A stretch of 52,472 nucleotides of DNA from Micromonospora sp. KC723 (GTDB lineage Bacteria; Actinomycetota; Actinomycetes; Mycobacteriales; Micromonosporaceae), in contig NZ_SMKD01000026.1 in the NCBI RefSeq assembly GCF_004348595.1, positions 1 to 52,472 on the forward strand, written 5' to 3'. The notes under the pieces are model-generated. The model made no database searches. It was not told the DNA's origin and worked only from the letters and a program-made list of their open reading frames with translations. Each line of letters opens with the position of its first letter. Position 1 is the stretch's first letter. Below, piece by piece: positions 19,061 through 27,613 of this stretch. A program made the position numbers and the translations under genes.

Positions 19061-20218
19061 TCAGTCGACCACCGCGCCGGCGGCCACCACCGCGCGCAGC
19101 TCGCTGACATCGATCGAGCCGGTGGGCACGTCCCGTTCGACGGGGAAGAACATCCGCTGCACTGCCGCCACGATCGCCTCCACGACCCGGTCCCGGAAGC
19201 GCGGCTCGATCAGTCGTTCCCGGTCCCGTGGCGAGGTGAGGTAGCCGACCTCGACCCGGACCGCCGGCATTCTCGTCAGCCGGAGCAGATCCCATGCCTT
19301 GGCGTGGGTGCGGCAGTCCCGCAGTCCGGTCCGCGCCACGATCTCCCGCTGCACGAGCCCGGCCAGCCGCTCACCCGTGGCGGAGGTGACGCCGTTGTTC
19401 GTGCCGTAGTGGTAGGTGGCCACCCCTTCCGCCTCGGGATTGGGGTGCCCGTCGGTGTGCAGCGAGAGGAACACGTCCGCGCCGAGGGAGTTGGCCAACT
19501 GCGCCCGTTCGGTGTCGGGCAGGCACCTGCCGGGGGCCGGGCCGCGGGTGAGCTGCACCCGTACGCCCACGGCGGCGAGCCGGCCCTCCAACCGGCTGGC
19601 CAGGTCGTGCACCAGCTCCGCCTCGGTCCAGCGCAGCGGCCCGTCCGACACCACCACGCCCGGGTCGGTGCCGCCGTGGCCAGGGTCGATCACCACCGTC
19701 CGCCCGACCAGGGTAGGTCCGGACTGCCGGATCGCGTCGGACTCGCGCAGCCACTGCGGTCGGCCGCCGACCACCTTGCGCCCGAGCCGGCGCAGTGCGC
19801 TCATGGTGTGCGGCCCGCATGCGCCGTCCGATCTCAGCCCGACCTCACGCTGGAACTGTGCCACCGCGCGGGAGGTGCGGACGCCGTAGATGGCGTCGGC
19901 GCGGCCCACGTCGTACCCCATCTCCAGCAGGCGTTCCTGGAGTGACCGGACGTCCTCGCCGCATAGGGGCTCGGGTACCGCGTGGTAGAGGGTGCGGGCG
20001 CCCAGCCGCCAGCGTGCCGCGTCCAGTGCCCGCCAGGTTTCCGCGCCGACCCGCCCGTCGACGCTGAGCCCCCGGGACTGCTGGAAGGCCCGCACGGCAC
20101 GTTCGGTGGCCGGGTCGAACGCGGCGTCGGTGGACGGGGGGAGCAGGTCGAGGCCGGTGAGGATCCTGCGGATCTCCGCCACGGCCGGCCCACGGTCACC
20201 GGGTCGGATCGGACGCAC
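19061..20218 (-). CDS. cwlM: CwlM-type N-acetylmuramoyl-L-alanine amidase homologue
   Basis: A 385-aa protein with two PG_binding_1 domains (about 8-66 and 86-143) and an Amidase_3 domain (about 173-355). The zinc and catalytic positions appear intact: His181 (IDPGHGGTD), Glu199, His254 (SLHTDGH) and Glu333 (VEVGYLTS). There is no signal peptide. The gene order trxB-trxA-cwlM matches mycobacteria, where cytoplasmic CwlM is a PknB substrate that stimulates MurA rather than cutting peptidoglycan. Regulatory role here is inferred from synteny and the missing export signal. The start is GTG. Confidence 0.88.
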   Translation of the reverse strand: MRPIRPGDRGPAVAEIRRILTGLDLLPPSTDAAFDPATERAVRAFQQSRGLSVDGRVGAETWRALDAARWRLGARTLYHAVPEPLCGEDVRSLQERLLEMGYDVGRADAIYGVRTSRAVAQFQREVGLRSDGACGPHTMSALRRLGRKVVGGRPQWLRESDAIRQSGPTLVGRTVVIDPGHGGTDPGVVVSDGPLRWTEAELVHDLASRLEGRLAAVGVRVQLTRGPAPGRCLPDTERAQLANSLGADVFLSLHTDGHPNPEAEGVATYHYGTNNGVTSATGERLAGLVQREIVARTGLRDCRTHAKAWDLLRLTRMPAVRVEVGYLTSPRDRERLIEPRFRDRVVEAIVAAVQRMFFPVERDVPTGSIDVSELRAVVAAGAVVD

Positions 20219-20370
20219 GCACGACCCCCTCTGCTGCTGGCAGGGCGTGTCAGAGACGCCCGGGACTTGCGGCGAAAGGCGCGCTCCGCGCCCAACGGAT
20301 GCCTACGGAGCCTACCGTGGCCGGTCCTGGCCAGGCTGGCGGTTCGCGCAGGTCAGAGCCGAGAAAGCGC

Positions 20371-20399
20371 GATCCCCGCACCCATCGGATGCGGGGATC
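20371..20399 (-). terminator. Hairpin after trxA
   Basis: GATCCCCGCA (20371-20380) and TGCGGGGATC (20390-20399) form a perfect 10-bp stem with a 9-nt loop, 16 bp past the trxA stop and ahead of cwlM. Confidence 0.65.
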
Positions 20400-20414
20400 G
20401 GGTGCGGGGACGGC

Positions 20415-20738
20415 TCAGAGCGCGGACTCGATCAGCCGGACCAGCTCGCCCTTGGGCTTGGCGCCGGCGATCGACTGCACCGGCTCGCCGTTCTTGAAGA
20501 CGGTGAGGGTCGGGACCGACATCACCCGGTAGGCGCGGGCGGTCTCCGGGTTCTCGTCGATGTTGAGCTTGACGATGGAGACCTTGTCTCCCATCTCGCC
20601 CGCGATCTCCTCCAGCAGCGGCGAGACCTTACGGCACGGCCCGCACCACTCTGCCCAGAAGTCCACCAGCACCGGCTTGTCGGACTTCAGCACGTCGGTG
20701 GCGAAGTTCGCATCGGTGACGACCTTGGTTGCTCCCAC
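20415..20738 (-). CDS. trxA: Thioredoxin
   Basis: A 107-aa thioredoxin with the redox motif WCGPC (Cys32/Cys35), the cis-Pro region SVPTLTVFKNG and a full-length fold. It reduces cytoplasmic disulfides and is recharged by the thioredoxin reductase encoded just upstream. The GTG start at 20738 is preceded by GAGGAGGG. trxB ends 35 bp before it, forming a trxBA operon. Confidence 0.97.
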   Translation of the reverse strand: MGATKVVTDANFATDVLKSDKPVLVDFWAEWCGPCRKVSPLLEEIAGEMGDKVSIVKLNIDENPETARAYRVMSVPTLTVFKNGEPVQSIAGAKPKGELVRLIESAL

Positions 20739-20773
20739 TAAGACCCTCCTCCTCAGGAGTTCGTTTCCGTTGT

Positions 20774-21727
20774 TCAGCTCTGGATCGTGGCGATGAAACG
20801 CTCGGCGTCGAGGGCCGCGGCGCAGCCGGTGCCGGCGGCCGTGATGGCCTGCCGGTACGTGTGGTCGACCAGGTCACCGGCGGCGAAGACACCCGGGATG
20901 CTGGTCCGGGTGCTCGGGGCCTGGACCTTGACGTAGCCCTCGTCGTCCAGCTCCACCTGGCCCCGGAACAGTTCGCTGCGCGGGTCGTGCCCGATCGCCA
21001 CGAAGACGCCGGTCACGTCGAGCACCTTGGTTTCGCCGCTGTGCACGTTGCGGACCCGGACCCCGCTGACCTTGCCGTCCTCCCCGAGGATCTCCTCGAC
21101 GGTGGTGTTCCACTCGACCTTGATCTTGTTGTTGCCGAGCGCCCGATCCGCCATGATCTTGCTGGCCCGGAACGAGTCCCGCCGGTGGATGATGGTGACC
21201 GACTCGGCGAACCGGGTGAGGAAGCTGGCTTCCTCCATGGCGGAGTCACCGCCGCCCACCACCACGATGTGCTGGCCCCGGAAGAAGAACCCGTCACAGG
21301 TCGCGCAGGACGACACGCCGTGGCCCAGGTACTCCTGCTCGCCCGGCACACCCAGCGGACGCCAGGCCGAACCGGTGGTCAGGATGACGGCCTTCGCCCG
21401 GTAGGCGGTCTGGCCCACCCAGACGGTGCTGACCGCGTCCGAGCCCACCATGCCGGTGTCCTTCAGCTCGACCCGGGTCACGTCGTCGGTGAGGAACTCC
21501 GCGCCGAACCGCTCGGCCTGCTTGCGCATGTTGTCCATCAGCTCGGGGCCGAGGATGCCGTCGGCGAAACCGGGGAAGTTCTCCACCTCGGTGGTGGTCA
21601 TCAGCGCGCCGCCGGACTGCACACCCTCGATGACGAGTGGCTTCAGGTTGGCACGCGCGGCGTAGACCGCCGCCGTGTAGCCGGCCGGCCCGGAGCCGAT
21701 GATGATCAGGTTGCGGACCTCGTCCAC
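20774..21727 (-). CDS. trxB: Thioredoxin reductase (NADPH)
   Basis: A 317-aa flavoenzyme. The FAD motif [12 protein letters not shown] has GSGPAG at 11-16. The redox pair is CATC (Cys141/Cys144), the NADPH motif is [11 protein letters not shown] (GGGDSA 158-163), and the C-terminal FAD contact is [16 protein letters not shown]. It transfers electrons from NADPH to thioredoxin. The start is GTG with a GGGAG site. The 172-bp gap upstream (21728-21899) shows no gene. Confidence 0.97.
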   Translation of the reverse strand: MDEVRNLIIIGSGPAGYTAAVYAARANLKPLVIEGVQSGGALMTTTEVENFPGFADGILGPELMDNMRKQAERFGAEFLTDDVTRVELKDTGMVGSDAVSTVWVGQTAYRAKAVILTTGSAWRPLGVPGEQEYLGHGVSSCATCDGFFFRGQHIVVVGGGDSAMEEASFLTRFAESVTIIHRRDSFRASKIMADRALGNNKIKVEWNTTVEEILGEDGKVSGVRVRNVHSGETKVLDVTGVFVAIGHDPRSELFRGQVELDDEGYVKVQAPSTRTSIPGVFAAGDLVDHTYRQAITAAGTGCAAALDAERFIATIQS

Positions 21728-21899
21728 TGCCGTCTCCCGATGTGTGTGTTCGGCATCGGCGGCGCACCGATGTCGATCCCGAGTGCCGACGACTCAGCGA
21801 CGCCGGCGACTGACTTGCAGAACGTCATCGTACGAAGCGGGGATTCCCGAGCCGGTCGTCCGGTGGGTCACGTCACGCGGCGACGGGCTGACCGGGGCC

Positions 21900-22931
21900 T
21901 CACCCTACCCGCGCCTGGTAACGGGTGTCCGCGCCGGACCCCGGCACGCCGCACTCGGCCCCGCTCACCCACACCCACCGTTCCCCGGCCGGGTCGGCGA
22001 ACCGGAGCACCAGCGCCGGCTTGCCCCGGAACGAGGCGTAGTCGACGAGTGTCACGGTGATCGGCCCCTGCCCGTGCGCGGCGGCCACCTCGGCGAGGCA
22101 GGCGTCCAACGCCGACGGGTCACCGAGGCGCTCCAGGTTGCCGGGCCCCGCCACCCGGCCGCCCTGGACGGCGCTCTCCCCGGAGCCGCTCTCCTGTGGG
22201 GTGAGATCGGGGGCCGGGCTGGCGAACGGCCGCACGCTCGCGGCCGTTCCCTCGGCCAGCGACTCCGGCGTCCAGTCGAGACCACTGTGCTGCGGCTTGT
22301 CGGTCATCCGGTAGGGCGCCCGGTCAACGCCGGCTCCGCCGGCGGCTGCCGTGTCGGCGGCGTCCCCGGCTCCGGAGCGGTCGAGCAGGTGGTCGATGCC
22401 GAGCCCCATGACGGCGAGCGAGGCGGCGGCGACCGCCACCGGGGCGACGAGCCGCGTCCAGCGCCGACGTCGCCGGCCCGGCCCGCTCACGTCGTCCCGC
22501 CGCGACGCGGGGGTACGCGGCGTCGCCCGACCGCCCTGAGCGGGGAAGACCGGGCCGGCGGTCCGCCGGGTGTCGGATCGGCTCTCCGCCGGAACGCCCG
22601 ACCGGGTGCCGTCGAGCGGGTCAGCGGGCACCGCGTTGTCGGGCCCGGCGGCGGAATCCGGCGCGGCGGGAGCCGGCCCCGCCCCGGCGATGGCGGCGGT
22701 GAGCCGCTCCACGACCGCCAGTGGCATCGGCGGAGCCAACTCGGCGAGGTCGGCGAGGTCGGCGCCCACCCGGGTGAACGCGTCCGTCAGGGCGGCGTAC
22801 GCGCCAGCCCAGGCGGGATCCTCCTCGACCAGCCGGGCGACGGTCGCCTCCTCCGGGGTGCCGTCCAGCGCCCCGCCGAGGTAGTCGGCGAGCAGGTCGT
22901 GGTCGACCCCGCTGAACTCCCCGGTTGTCAC
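21900..22931 (-). CDS. Anti-sigma factor-like membrane protein, partner of the SigM-type sigma factor
   Basis: A 343-aa protein. The N-terminal ~70 residues resemble an anti-sigma/zinc-finger-like domain without the HxxxCxxC motif (LADYLGGALDGTPEEATVARLVEEDP). A Pro/Ala linker leads to one membrane segment (about 160-182, VAPVAVAAASLAVMGLGI), then an extracytoplasmic domain of about 150 residues. The GTG start overlaps the sigma stop by 4 bp, so the pair is coupled. The mycobacterial SigM locus has an anti-sigma gene at the same place. The function is inferred mainly from this context. Confidence 0.8.
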   Translation of the reverse strand: MTTGEFSGVDHDLLADYLGGALDGTPEEATVARLVEEDPAWAGAYAALTDAFTRVGADLADLAELAPPMPLAVVERLTAAIAGAGPAPAAPDSAAGPDNAVPADPLDGTRSGVPAESRSDTRRTAGPVFPAQGGRATPRTPASRRDDVSGPGRRRRRWTRLVAPVAVAAASLAVMGLGIDHLLDRSGAGDAADTAAAGGAGVDRAPYRMTDKPQHSGLDWTPESLAEGTAASVRPFASPAPDLTPQESGSGESAVQGGRVAGPGNLERLGDPSALDACLAEVAAAHGQGPITVTLVDYASFRGKPALVLRFADPAGERWVWVSGAECGVPGSGADTRYQARVG

Positions 22932-23674
22932 GTGTCCTCCTGGTTGGCGTCCCGCCGGGAGCGCCCCGACCCCGATCCGACGCCCTCCGCAGCCCGTGGG
23001 TTCCCCACGGTGACCCCCGGCACGTTTCCGTCGGTGCGGGCGCCCGAGGGGGCGGGGTCCACCCCGGTCCGCAGGTGTCCGAGCTGCACCGCCAGCCGGG
23101 CCCGGCCCCGGGCGCAGCGGCTCTTGATCGTCCCCTCGGCGACGCCGAGGATCCGGGCCACCTCGGCCACCGGGTACCCCTGCACGTCCACCAGGACGAG
23201 CGCGGCCCGCTGTTCGGCCGGGAGTGTGGCCAGGGCCTCCCGGACCACCAGCGCGGTGTCGTGGTCGGTGGCGGGGGCGGCCGGTTCGACACCACCGGTG
23301 CCGTCCTCGGTGCGGGTGCCGTCGGGCAGCGGGACGGTGGGGTGGGACTGCCGGCGGCGGATGCGGTCCAGGCAGGCGTTCACCACGATCCGGTGCAGCC
23401 AGGTGGTGACGGCAGAGTCGCCCCGGAACCGCGCGGCGGCCCGGTGGGCGGACAGGAGGGCGTCCTGGAGGGCGTCGGCGGCCTCCTCGCGGTCGCCGAG
23501 GGTGCGGAGCGCCACCGCCCAGAGCCGGTCCCGGTGCCGGTGGAACAGTTCGGTGAAGGCGGCCCGGTCACCGGCGGCGTGGGCCCGGAGCAGTTCGAGG
23601 TCGGACGCCTCGGCGGCCGGGAGGCCGCCGGTCACCGGGTCGGGCGTACGCCCGCCGCGACCGGTCATCACCAC
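22928..23674 (-). CDS. sigM: ECF RNA polymerase sigma factor, SigM family
   Basis: A 248-aa ECF sigma factor. Region 2 includes AFTELFHRHRDRLWAVALRTLGDREEAADALQ and TTWLHRIVVNACLDRIRRR. Region 4 is LPAEQRAALVLVDVQGYPVAEVARILGVAEGTIKSR. The C-terminal ~50 residues are an unusual low-complexity tail. Synteny with trxB-trxA-cwlM supports SigM. The start is one of GTG 23674, GTG 23671 or ATG 23668. It is followed, with a 4-bp overlap, by its presumed anti-sigma factor. Confidence 0.92.
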   Translation of the reverse strand: MVMTGRGGRTPDPVTGGLPAAEASDLELLRAHAAGDRAAFTELFHRHRDRLWAVALRTLGDREEAADALQDALLSAHRAAARFRGDSAVTTWLHRIVVNACLDRIRRRQSHPTVPLPDGTRTEDGTGGVEPAAPATDHDTALVVREALATLPAEQRAALVLVDVQGYPVAEVARILGVAEGTIKSRCARGRARLAVQLGHLRTGVDPAPSGARTDGNVPGVTVGNPRAAEGVGSGSGRSRRDANQEDT

Positions 23675-23711
23675 GTCCGTACGAGGTGGTGCCGGTCCCG
23701 CGGCGGACGGT

Positions 23712-25316
23712 TCACGAGCCCTGAACCGTGATCTCCTGGACGCCGAGCTTCCACCCGTCGCCGCTTTCCTTCTCCGGAAGCTCGGTGATCCAGAAGAGGA
23801 GGTACTGGTACTTCTCCTCCGGGTTGAACCCGTTGAAGGTCATCGTGGTGCCGTTGTGTTCCTCGAACGGCTGCCCGATCCGGTTCGCGTAGGCGGCCAC
23901 GAGTTGCTTGTCGCCGTTGGAGCTGGACGGGAAGTCGGCCCCGCCGGCCCGCAGTTCGGCGGAGGCGCCCCTGGACGAGAGGACCGCGCGCACCGACTTG
24001 ACCGAGTGCGGTTCGCCCAGGTCGATCCAGACCCCCATGCCCTTCTTCAGGTTGCCGAACCTGCCGGAGCTCCGGTAGGTGGCGGTTTCCCAGCCACTGT
24101 CCTCCTCGCCGTCGATCACCCGCTCGGCGTTGCGCAGCTCGTCGCGGTCTCCCTCGGGGTCGACAACCCGGACGTCCCTGATGATGAGCTGGCGGACCGG
24201 CGCGGCGGGCGAGCTGGCGTCCCCGACGGCCGGGGCGCTCACCGACGGGCCGCCCGCGGTCTGGGTCTTGGGCGACTCCTCGTCGCCGAAGATGCTGATG
24301 CCGACGAGGAGGCCGACCAGGGCGACCGCGAGCAGGCCGGCGATGCCTATGGCGACCTTCCGGCCACCGGCGGCGGCAAGCGGCGACGGCTCGTCGCCCG
24401 GGTCCGCGGTGAACCGGATGGTGCCGGTCTGGTCGAGGAAGTGGTCCTCGGCGGGGACGTCGAGGCGACCCAGTTCGGCGGCGAGCACGTCCGAGGAGGG
24501 CGGGGCGATCTCGGCGTCGAGCAGGTCCATGGTGAGGTCGTCGAGGTACGCCGGGACACCCGCCCGGACCTGTCGGGGCGCGGCGATGGAGCCGCTGGCG
24601 TCGCGGACCGCGTCCACGATGCCCGCCCGGCCGTGCCCCGCCGTCGCGCCGCGCAGCGGCGCCTCCGCGTGCGGCCAGTGCCCCGTGAGGGCGAAGTAGA
24701 GGATGCCGCCGACCGCCCGGACGTCGTTCTCCTGGCTGTCGGCGCAGTCGGTGCGCGCGTCGGCCAGCACCACCCGGCCGTCGTCGCTGATCATCACGGT
24801 GCCGGGGTGGACGTTCCCGTGCACCATGCCGGTGGCGTGCACGGAGGCGAGCGCGCTGGCCACGGCGTTGCCGATGGCGGTGGCGCGGGCCGGATCCAGC
24901 GGGCCCTCGGCGACCAGCTCGCGCAGCGAACGCCCGTCGACCCACTCGCGGACCACGTAGGCCCGCTCGCTCTCGTCGATGGCGTCGTAGACGCCGACCA
25001 GGTTGGGGTGGATGACCCGGCTTGCGGCCACGGCGGCCTGGAGCATCTCGGTGGCGGAGTCGCCCCCGGGGTAGCGCAGCACCACCGCGACCGGCCGGCG
25101 CAGCACGACGTCGACCCCCCGCCAGACGAGCCGCCCGGCGCTGTCGTTGTTGATGTGCTCGACCAGCTCGTACCGCTCGGCGAGGATCTCACCGGCCGTG
25201 GGAGCACCGAAGGTCATGACCGGAGCGGATTCTTCCGCCTCCTGACCCTCGCCGACCTGGGTCACCCGTCCTCCCTCGGTGATCGTGTCGATCGATGGAC
25301 CCGCGCTGCTGGGCAT
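23712..25316 (-). CDS. Membrane pseudokinase with extracytoplasmic discoidin-like domain (MurJ partner)
   Basis: A 534-aa protein. A protein-kinase-like domain (about 49-275) is followed by one membrane helix (321-344, VAIGIAGLLAVALVGLLVGI) and a secreted domain with discoidin/F5-8C-like character (about 375-534). Catalytic features are missing: the HRD loop is HGN (166-168), DFG is DAR (186-188), and the VAIK lysine is absent (PVAVVLRY). In mycobacteria an equivalent pseudokinase region is fused to the C terminus of MurJ and recruits FhaA when phosphorylated; here it is a separate gene after murJ. The frame continues to a GTG at 25376. Confidence 0.87.
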   Translation of the reverse strand: MPSSAGPSIDTITEGGRVTQVGEGQEAEESAPVMTFGAPTAGEILAERYELVEHINNDSAGRLVWRGVDVVLRRPVAVVLRYPGGDSATEMLQAAVAASRVIHPNLVGVYDAIDESERAYVVREWVDGRSLRELVAEGPLDPARATAIGNAVASALASVHATGMVHGNVHPGTVMISDDGRVVLADARTDCADSQENDVRAVGGILYFALTGHWPHAEAPLRGATAGHGRAGIVDAVRDASGSIAAPRQVRAGVPAYLDDLTMDLLDAEIAPPSSDVLAAELGRLDVPAEDHFLDQTGTIRFTADPGDEPSPLAAAGGRKVAIGIAGLLAVALVGLLVGISIFGDEESPKTQTAGGPSVSAPAVGDASSPAAPVRQLIIRDVRVVDPEGDRDELRNAERVIDGEEDSGWETATYRSSGRFGNLKKGMGVWIDLGEPHSVKSVRAVLSSRGASAELRAGGADFPSSSNGDKQLVAAYANRIGQPFEEHNGTTMTFNGFNPEEKYQYLLFWITELPEKESGDGWKLGVQEITVQGS

Positions 25317-25636
25317 GTGGCTTCCCGCTCTGCCTTCGAAGGAACCGGCCGGCGGGTCGACGTGGGCGTCGGCCACCTGCCGTGTCCGTCCAGAGCGACC
25401 TTACCTGGACTGCCCGTCATACCGACATGTCATCTTCCCGCCGCCCACGGCGACGTGCCGGGAGTGACCGACCTCGCCCGGTTCCGACCGTTGTCAGCCA
25501 CGTTGCTGGCACATGTACTAGCCAATCTACGGGTTGACCGCAAGTAGTCGCCGCAGGGGCCGGCCTGGGTGTCGCGCTCCGGCGACGTGACGCGGGATCC
25601 CACCGAACGGTCAGGGGCGGTCGGCCATACGGATGG

Positions 25637-25688
25637 TTATCCACAGGACTTTCCGGTGGTTGAGCGGGAGAACGGCAAGTTATCCACA
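25637..25688. promoter_or_regulatory. Pair of perfect DnaA boxes downstream of murJ
   Basis: TTATCCACA occurs at 25637-25645 and 25680-25688, same orientation, 43 bp apart, in the spacer between murJ and the pseudokinase gene (25317-25746). Apart from these boxes I see nothing recognisable in the spacer. Confidence 0.65.
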
Positions 25689-25746
25689 GCCGTGTCCCCA
25701 GGCTGGTGATCCTCGTTCACCCTCCGTGGCGTCTGTCCGGCGCGGC

Positions 25747-27489
25747 TCAGCGGCCGAGCTTGCGGCGGACCATGCCGACCACCTCGGTGATCTCGCCGAT
25801 CCGCAGCGCCGTCGCCAGGCCGAGGTAGGTCACCCCGATCACCGCCCCGCCGACCAACAGTTGGACCACCGCCTCGAGCCAGCTCAGGTCCGCCGGATCG
25901 CCGGGAAGCAGGTTGACCACCAGCAGACCGACCAGGGCCGCGCCGAGCGCGGCGACCACGACCCTGCCCATCGTCCGCATGATCCTGCCGAGCCCGATCC
26001 GGCCCACCCGGGGGCGCAGCAGCAGCGCCGACAACACCGCCGCCGCCACGTACGAGACGGCGTTGCCGAGCATCATCCCCGCCGCCGCGAACACGGGCGA
26101 GAAGACGACGAAGAGCCCGACCTGGAGCAGCACCCGCAGCACCACCACCGGGATGTTCACCAACGCCGGGGTACGCGTGTCCGGCAGCGCGTAGAAGGCG
26201 AACGTGAAGAGCTGGCTGATCGCGAACGGCACCAACCCCACCGCGGCGACCAGCAGCACCGTCGAGGTGGCCACCGCGTTGTCACCGGTGAACGCGCCGT
26301 ACCGGAAGACGACCACCGAGATCGGCGCGGCCAGCACCGCGTAACAGACCGCGACCGGCGCTAGCACCGCGGTGACCATCCGGGTACCCCGGGACAGGTC
26401 GGCGGTGACGTCGTGGAACCGGCCGTCCGCGGCGGCGGCGCTCATCCGGGGCATCAGCGCCGTGATGATCGAGACGGCGATGATGCCGTGCGCCATCATC
26501 AGCAGCAGGAACACGTTGTTGTAGATCAGCAGACCGGCGCTGTCCTCGCCCGCCGCCCGGGTGAGCAGGTTGACCACCACGAACAGGCCGAGCTGGTTGA
26601 CCGCCACGTAGCAGAACATCCAGCCGCCGAGTCGCGCCAGCTCGCGCAGCCCCAGCTCACGGAAGTCGAACCGCAGCTTCCACCGGAAGCCCACCCGGCG
26701 CAGCGCCGGCAGCAGACCGGCGGCCTGCACCGCCACACCGAGCAGGGTGCCGCCACCGACCAGCAGGATCCGCCCCCAGCCCATGTCGCCCGGTTGGATC
26801 GCCTGGGCGCCGTAGACCACGATGTAGAGACCGAAGGTGCCGATGACCACCAGGTTGTTGAGGATCGGGGCCCACATCGGGGCGGCGAAGTGGCCCCGGG
26901 TGTTCAGCACCGCGGCGATCAACGCGCTCACGCCGGTGAAGAACAGCATCGGCAGCATCAGGTACGACAGACTGGTGACCAGACCGGTGTAGTTCTCGTC
27001 CTTGCCGCCGGCGTACAGGCTGGTCAGCACCGGGGCCAGCAGCAACGCGACCAGCACGGCTGCGGCCAGCGCGAGCACCGCGAGCGTCAGCAGCCGCTGG
27101 GCGTACGCCTCGCCCCGGTCCGGGTCGGACCTGCGGCGGCGTACCAGCACCGGGATCAGCACACTGGTCAGCACCCCGCCGAGCAGGAACTCGTACACCT
27201 GGTTCGGCAGGAACTGCGCGGTGGTGTAGACGTTGCCGACCAGGTTGCCGAGCGCCGCGCCGATCATCAGGTTCCGGACGAAGCCCGTACCCCGGCTGAC
27301 CAGGCTGCCGATCGCCATCACCGCGCTGTTCGCCGCGGCGCTGGTCTCCGCCACCACCTCCTGCGGCGGCGCGGTGGCCGCCACCCCCGGCTGGTTCAGC
27401 GGCTCCGCCGAGATGAAGGTCGCGTCGTCACCCGGCCGCGGGCCGCCTCCCTGCGCGGCGTTCGCGCTGCGGTAGAGCCCGCCGCTCAT
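25747..27489 (-). CDS. murJ: Lipid II flippase MurJ (MviN family)
   Basis: A 580-aa polytopic protein with about 14 membrane segments. The hallmark N-terminal region is SLVSRGTGFVRNLMIGAALG, followed by NQVYEFLLGGVLTSVLIPV and LLIYNNVFLLLMMAHGI. It flips the peptidoglycan precursor lipid II across the membrane. The first ~55 residues are a disordered cytoplasmic extension. The frame is open far upstream, but the ATG at 27489 has a GGGAGG site and begins the homologous part. It is divergent from the CCA-adding-type gene. Unlike mycobacterial MviN, it carries no C-terminal pseudokinase. Confidence 0.95.
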   Translation of the reverse strand: MSGGLYRSANAAQGGGPRPGDDATFISAEPLNQPGVAATAPPQEVVAETSAAANSAVMAIGSLVSRGTGFVRNLMIGAALGNLVGNVYTTAQFLPNQVYEFLLGGVLTSVLIPVLVRRRRSDPDRGEAYAQRLLTLAVLALAAAVLVALLLAPVLTSLYAGGKDENYTGLVTSLSYLMLPMLFFTGVSALIAAVLNTRGHFAAPMWAPILNNLVVIGTFGLYIVVYGAQAIQPGDMGWGRILLVGGGTLLGVAVQAAGLLPALRRVGFRWKLRFDFRELGLRELARLGGWMFCYVAVNQLGLFVVVNLLTRAAGEDSAGLLIYNNVFLLLMMAHGIIAVSIITALMPRMSAAAADGRFHDVTADLSRGTRMVTAVLAPVAVCYAVLAAPISVVVFRYGAFTGDNAVATSTVLLVAAVGLVPFAISQLFTFAFYALPDTRTPALVNIPVVVLRVLLQVGLFVVFSPVFAAAGMMLGNAVSYVAAAVLSALLLRPRVGRIGLGRIMRTMGRVVVAALGAALVGLLVVNLLPGDPADLSWLEAVVQLLVGGAVIGVTYLGLATALRIGEITEVVGMVRRKLGR

Positions 27490-27598
27490 CTCCAGCCTCC
27501 CGGGGTACGTCGGAGCCGGCTTCGGCCCGCACGCCATGACCATAGTCAACCCGGACCGCATACCCGCGCCCGGCGGATCGGATCGCGTCTCGGCCCGA

Positions 27599-27604
27599 TA
27601 GGCT
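27599..27604 (+). promoter_or_regulatory. -10 element just upstream of the tRNA nucleotidyltransferase gene
   Basis: TAGGCT ends 9 bp before the ATG at 27614, so the mRNA would have almost no leader. Confidence 0.4.
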
Positions 27605-27613
27605 GGCGATCCC

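Noticed and set aside
21699..25547. 1282-codon open frame on the plus strand
   Set aside because: It is the shadow of the anti-sigma, sigma and pseudokinase genes; its composition is Arg/Gly/Pro-rich noise.
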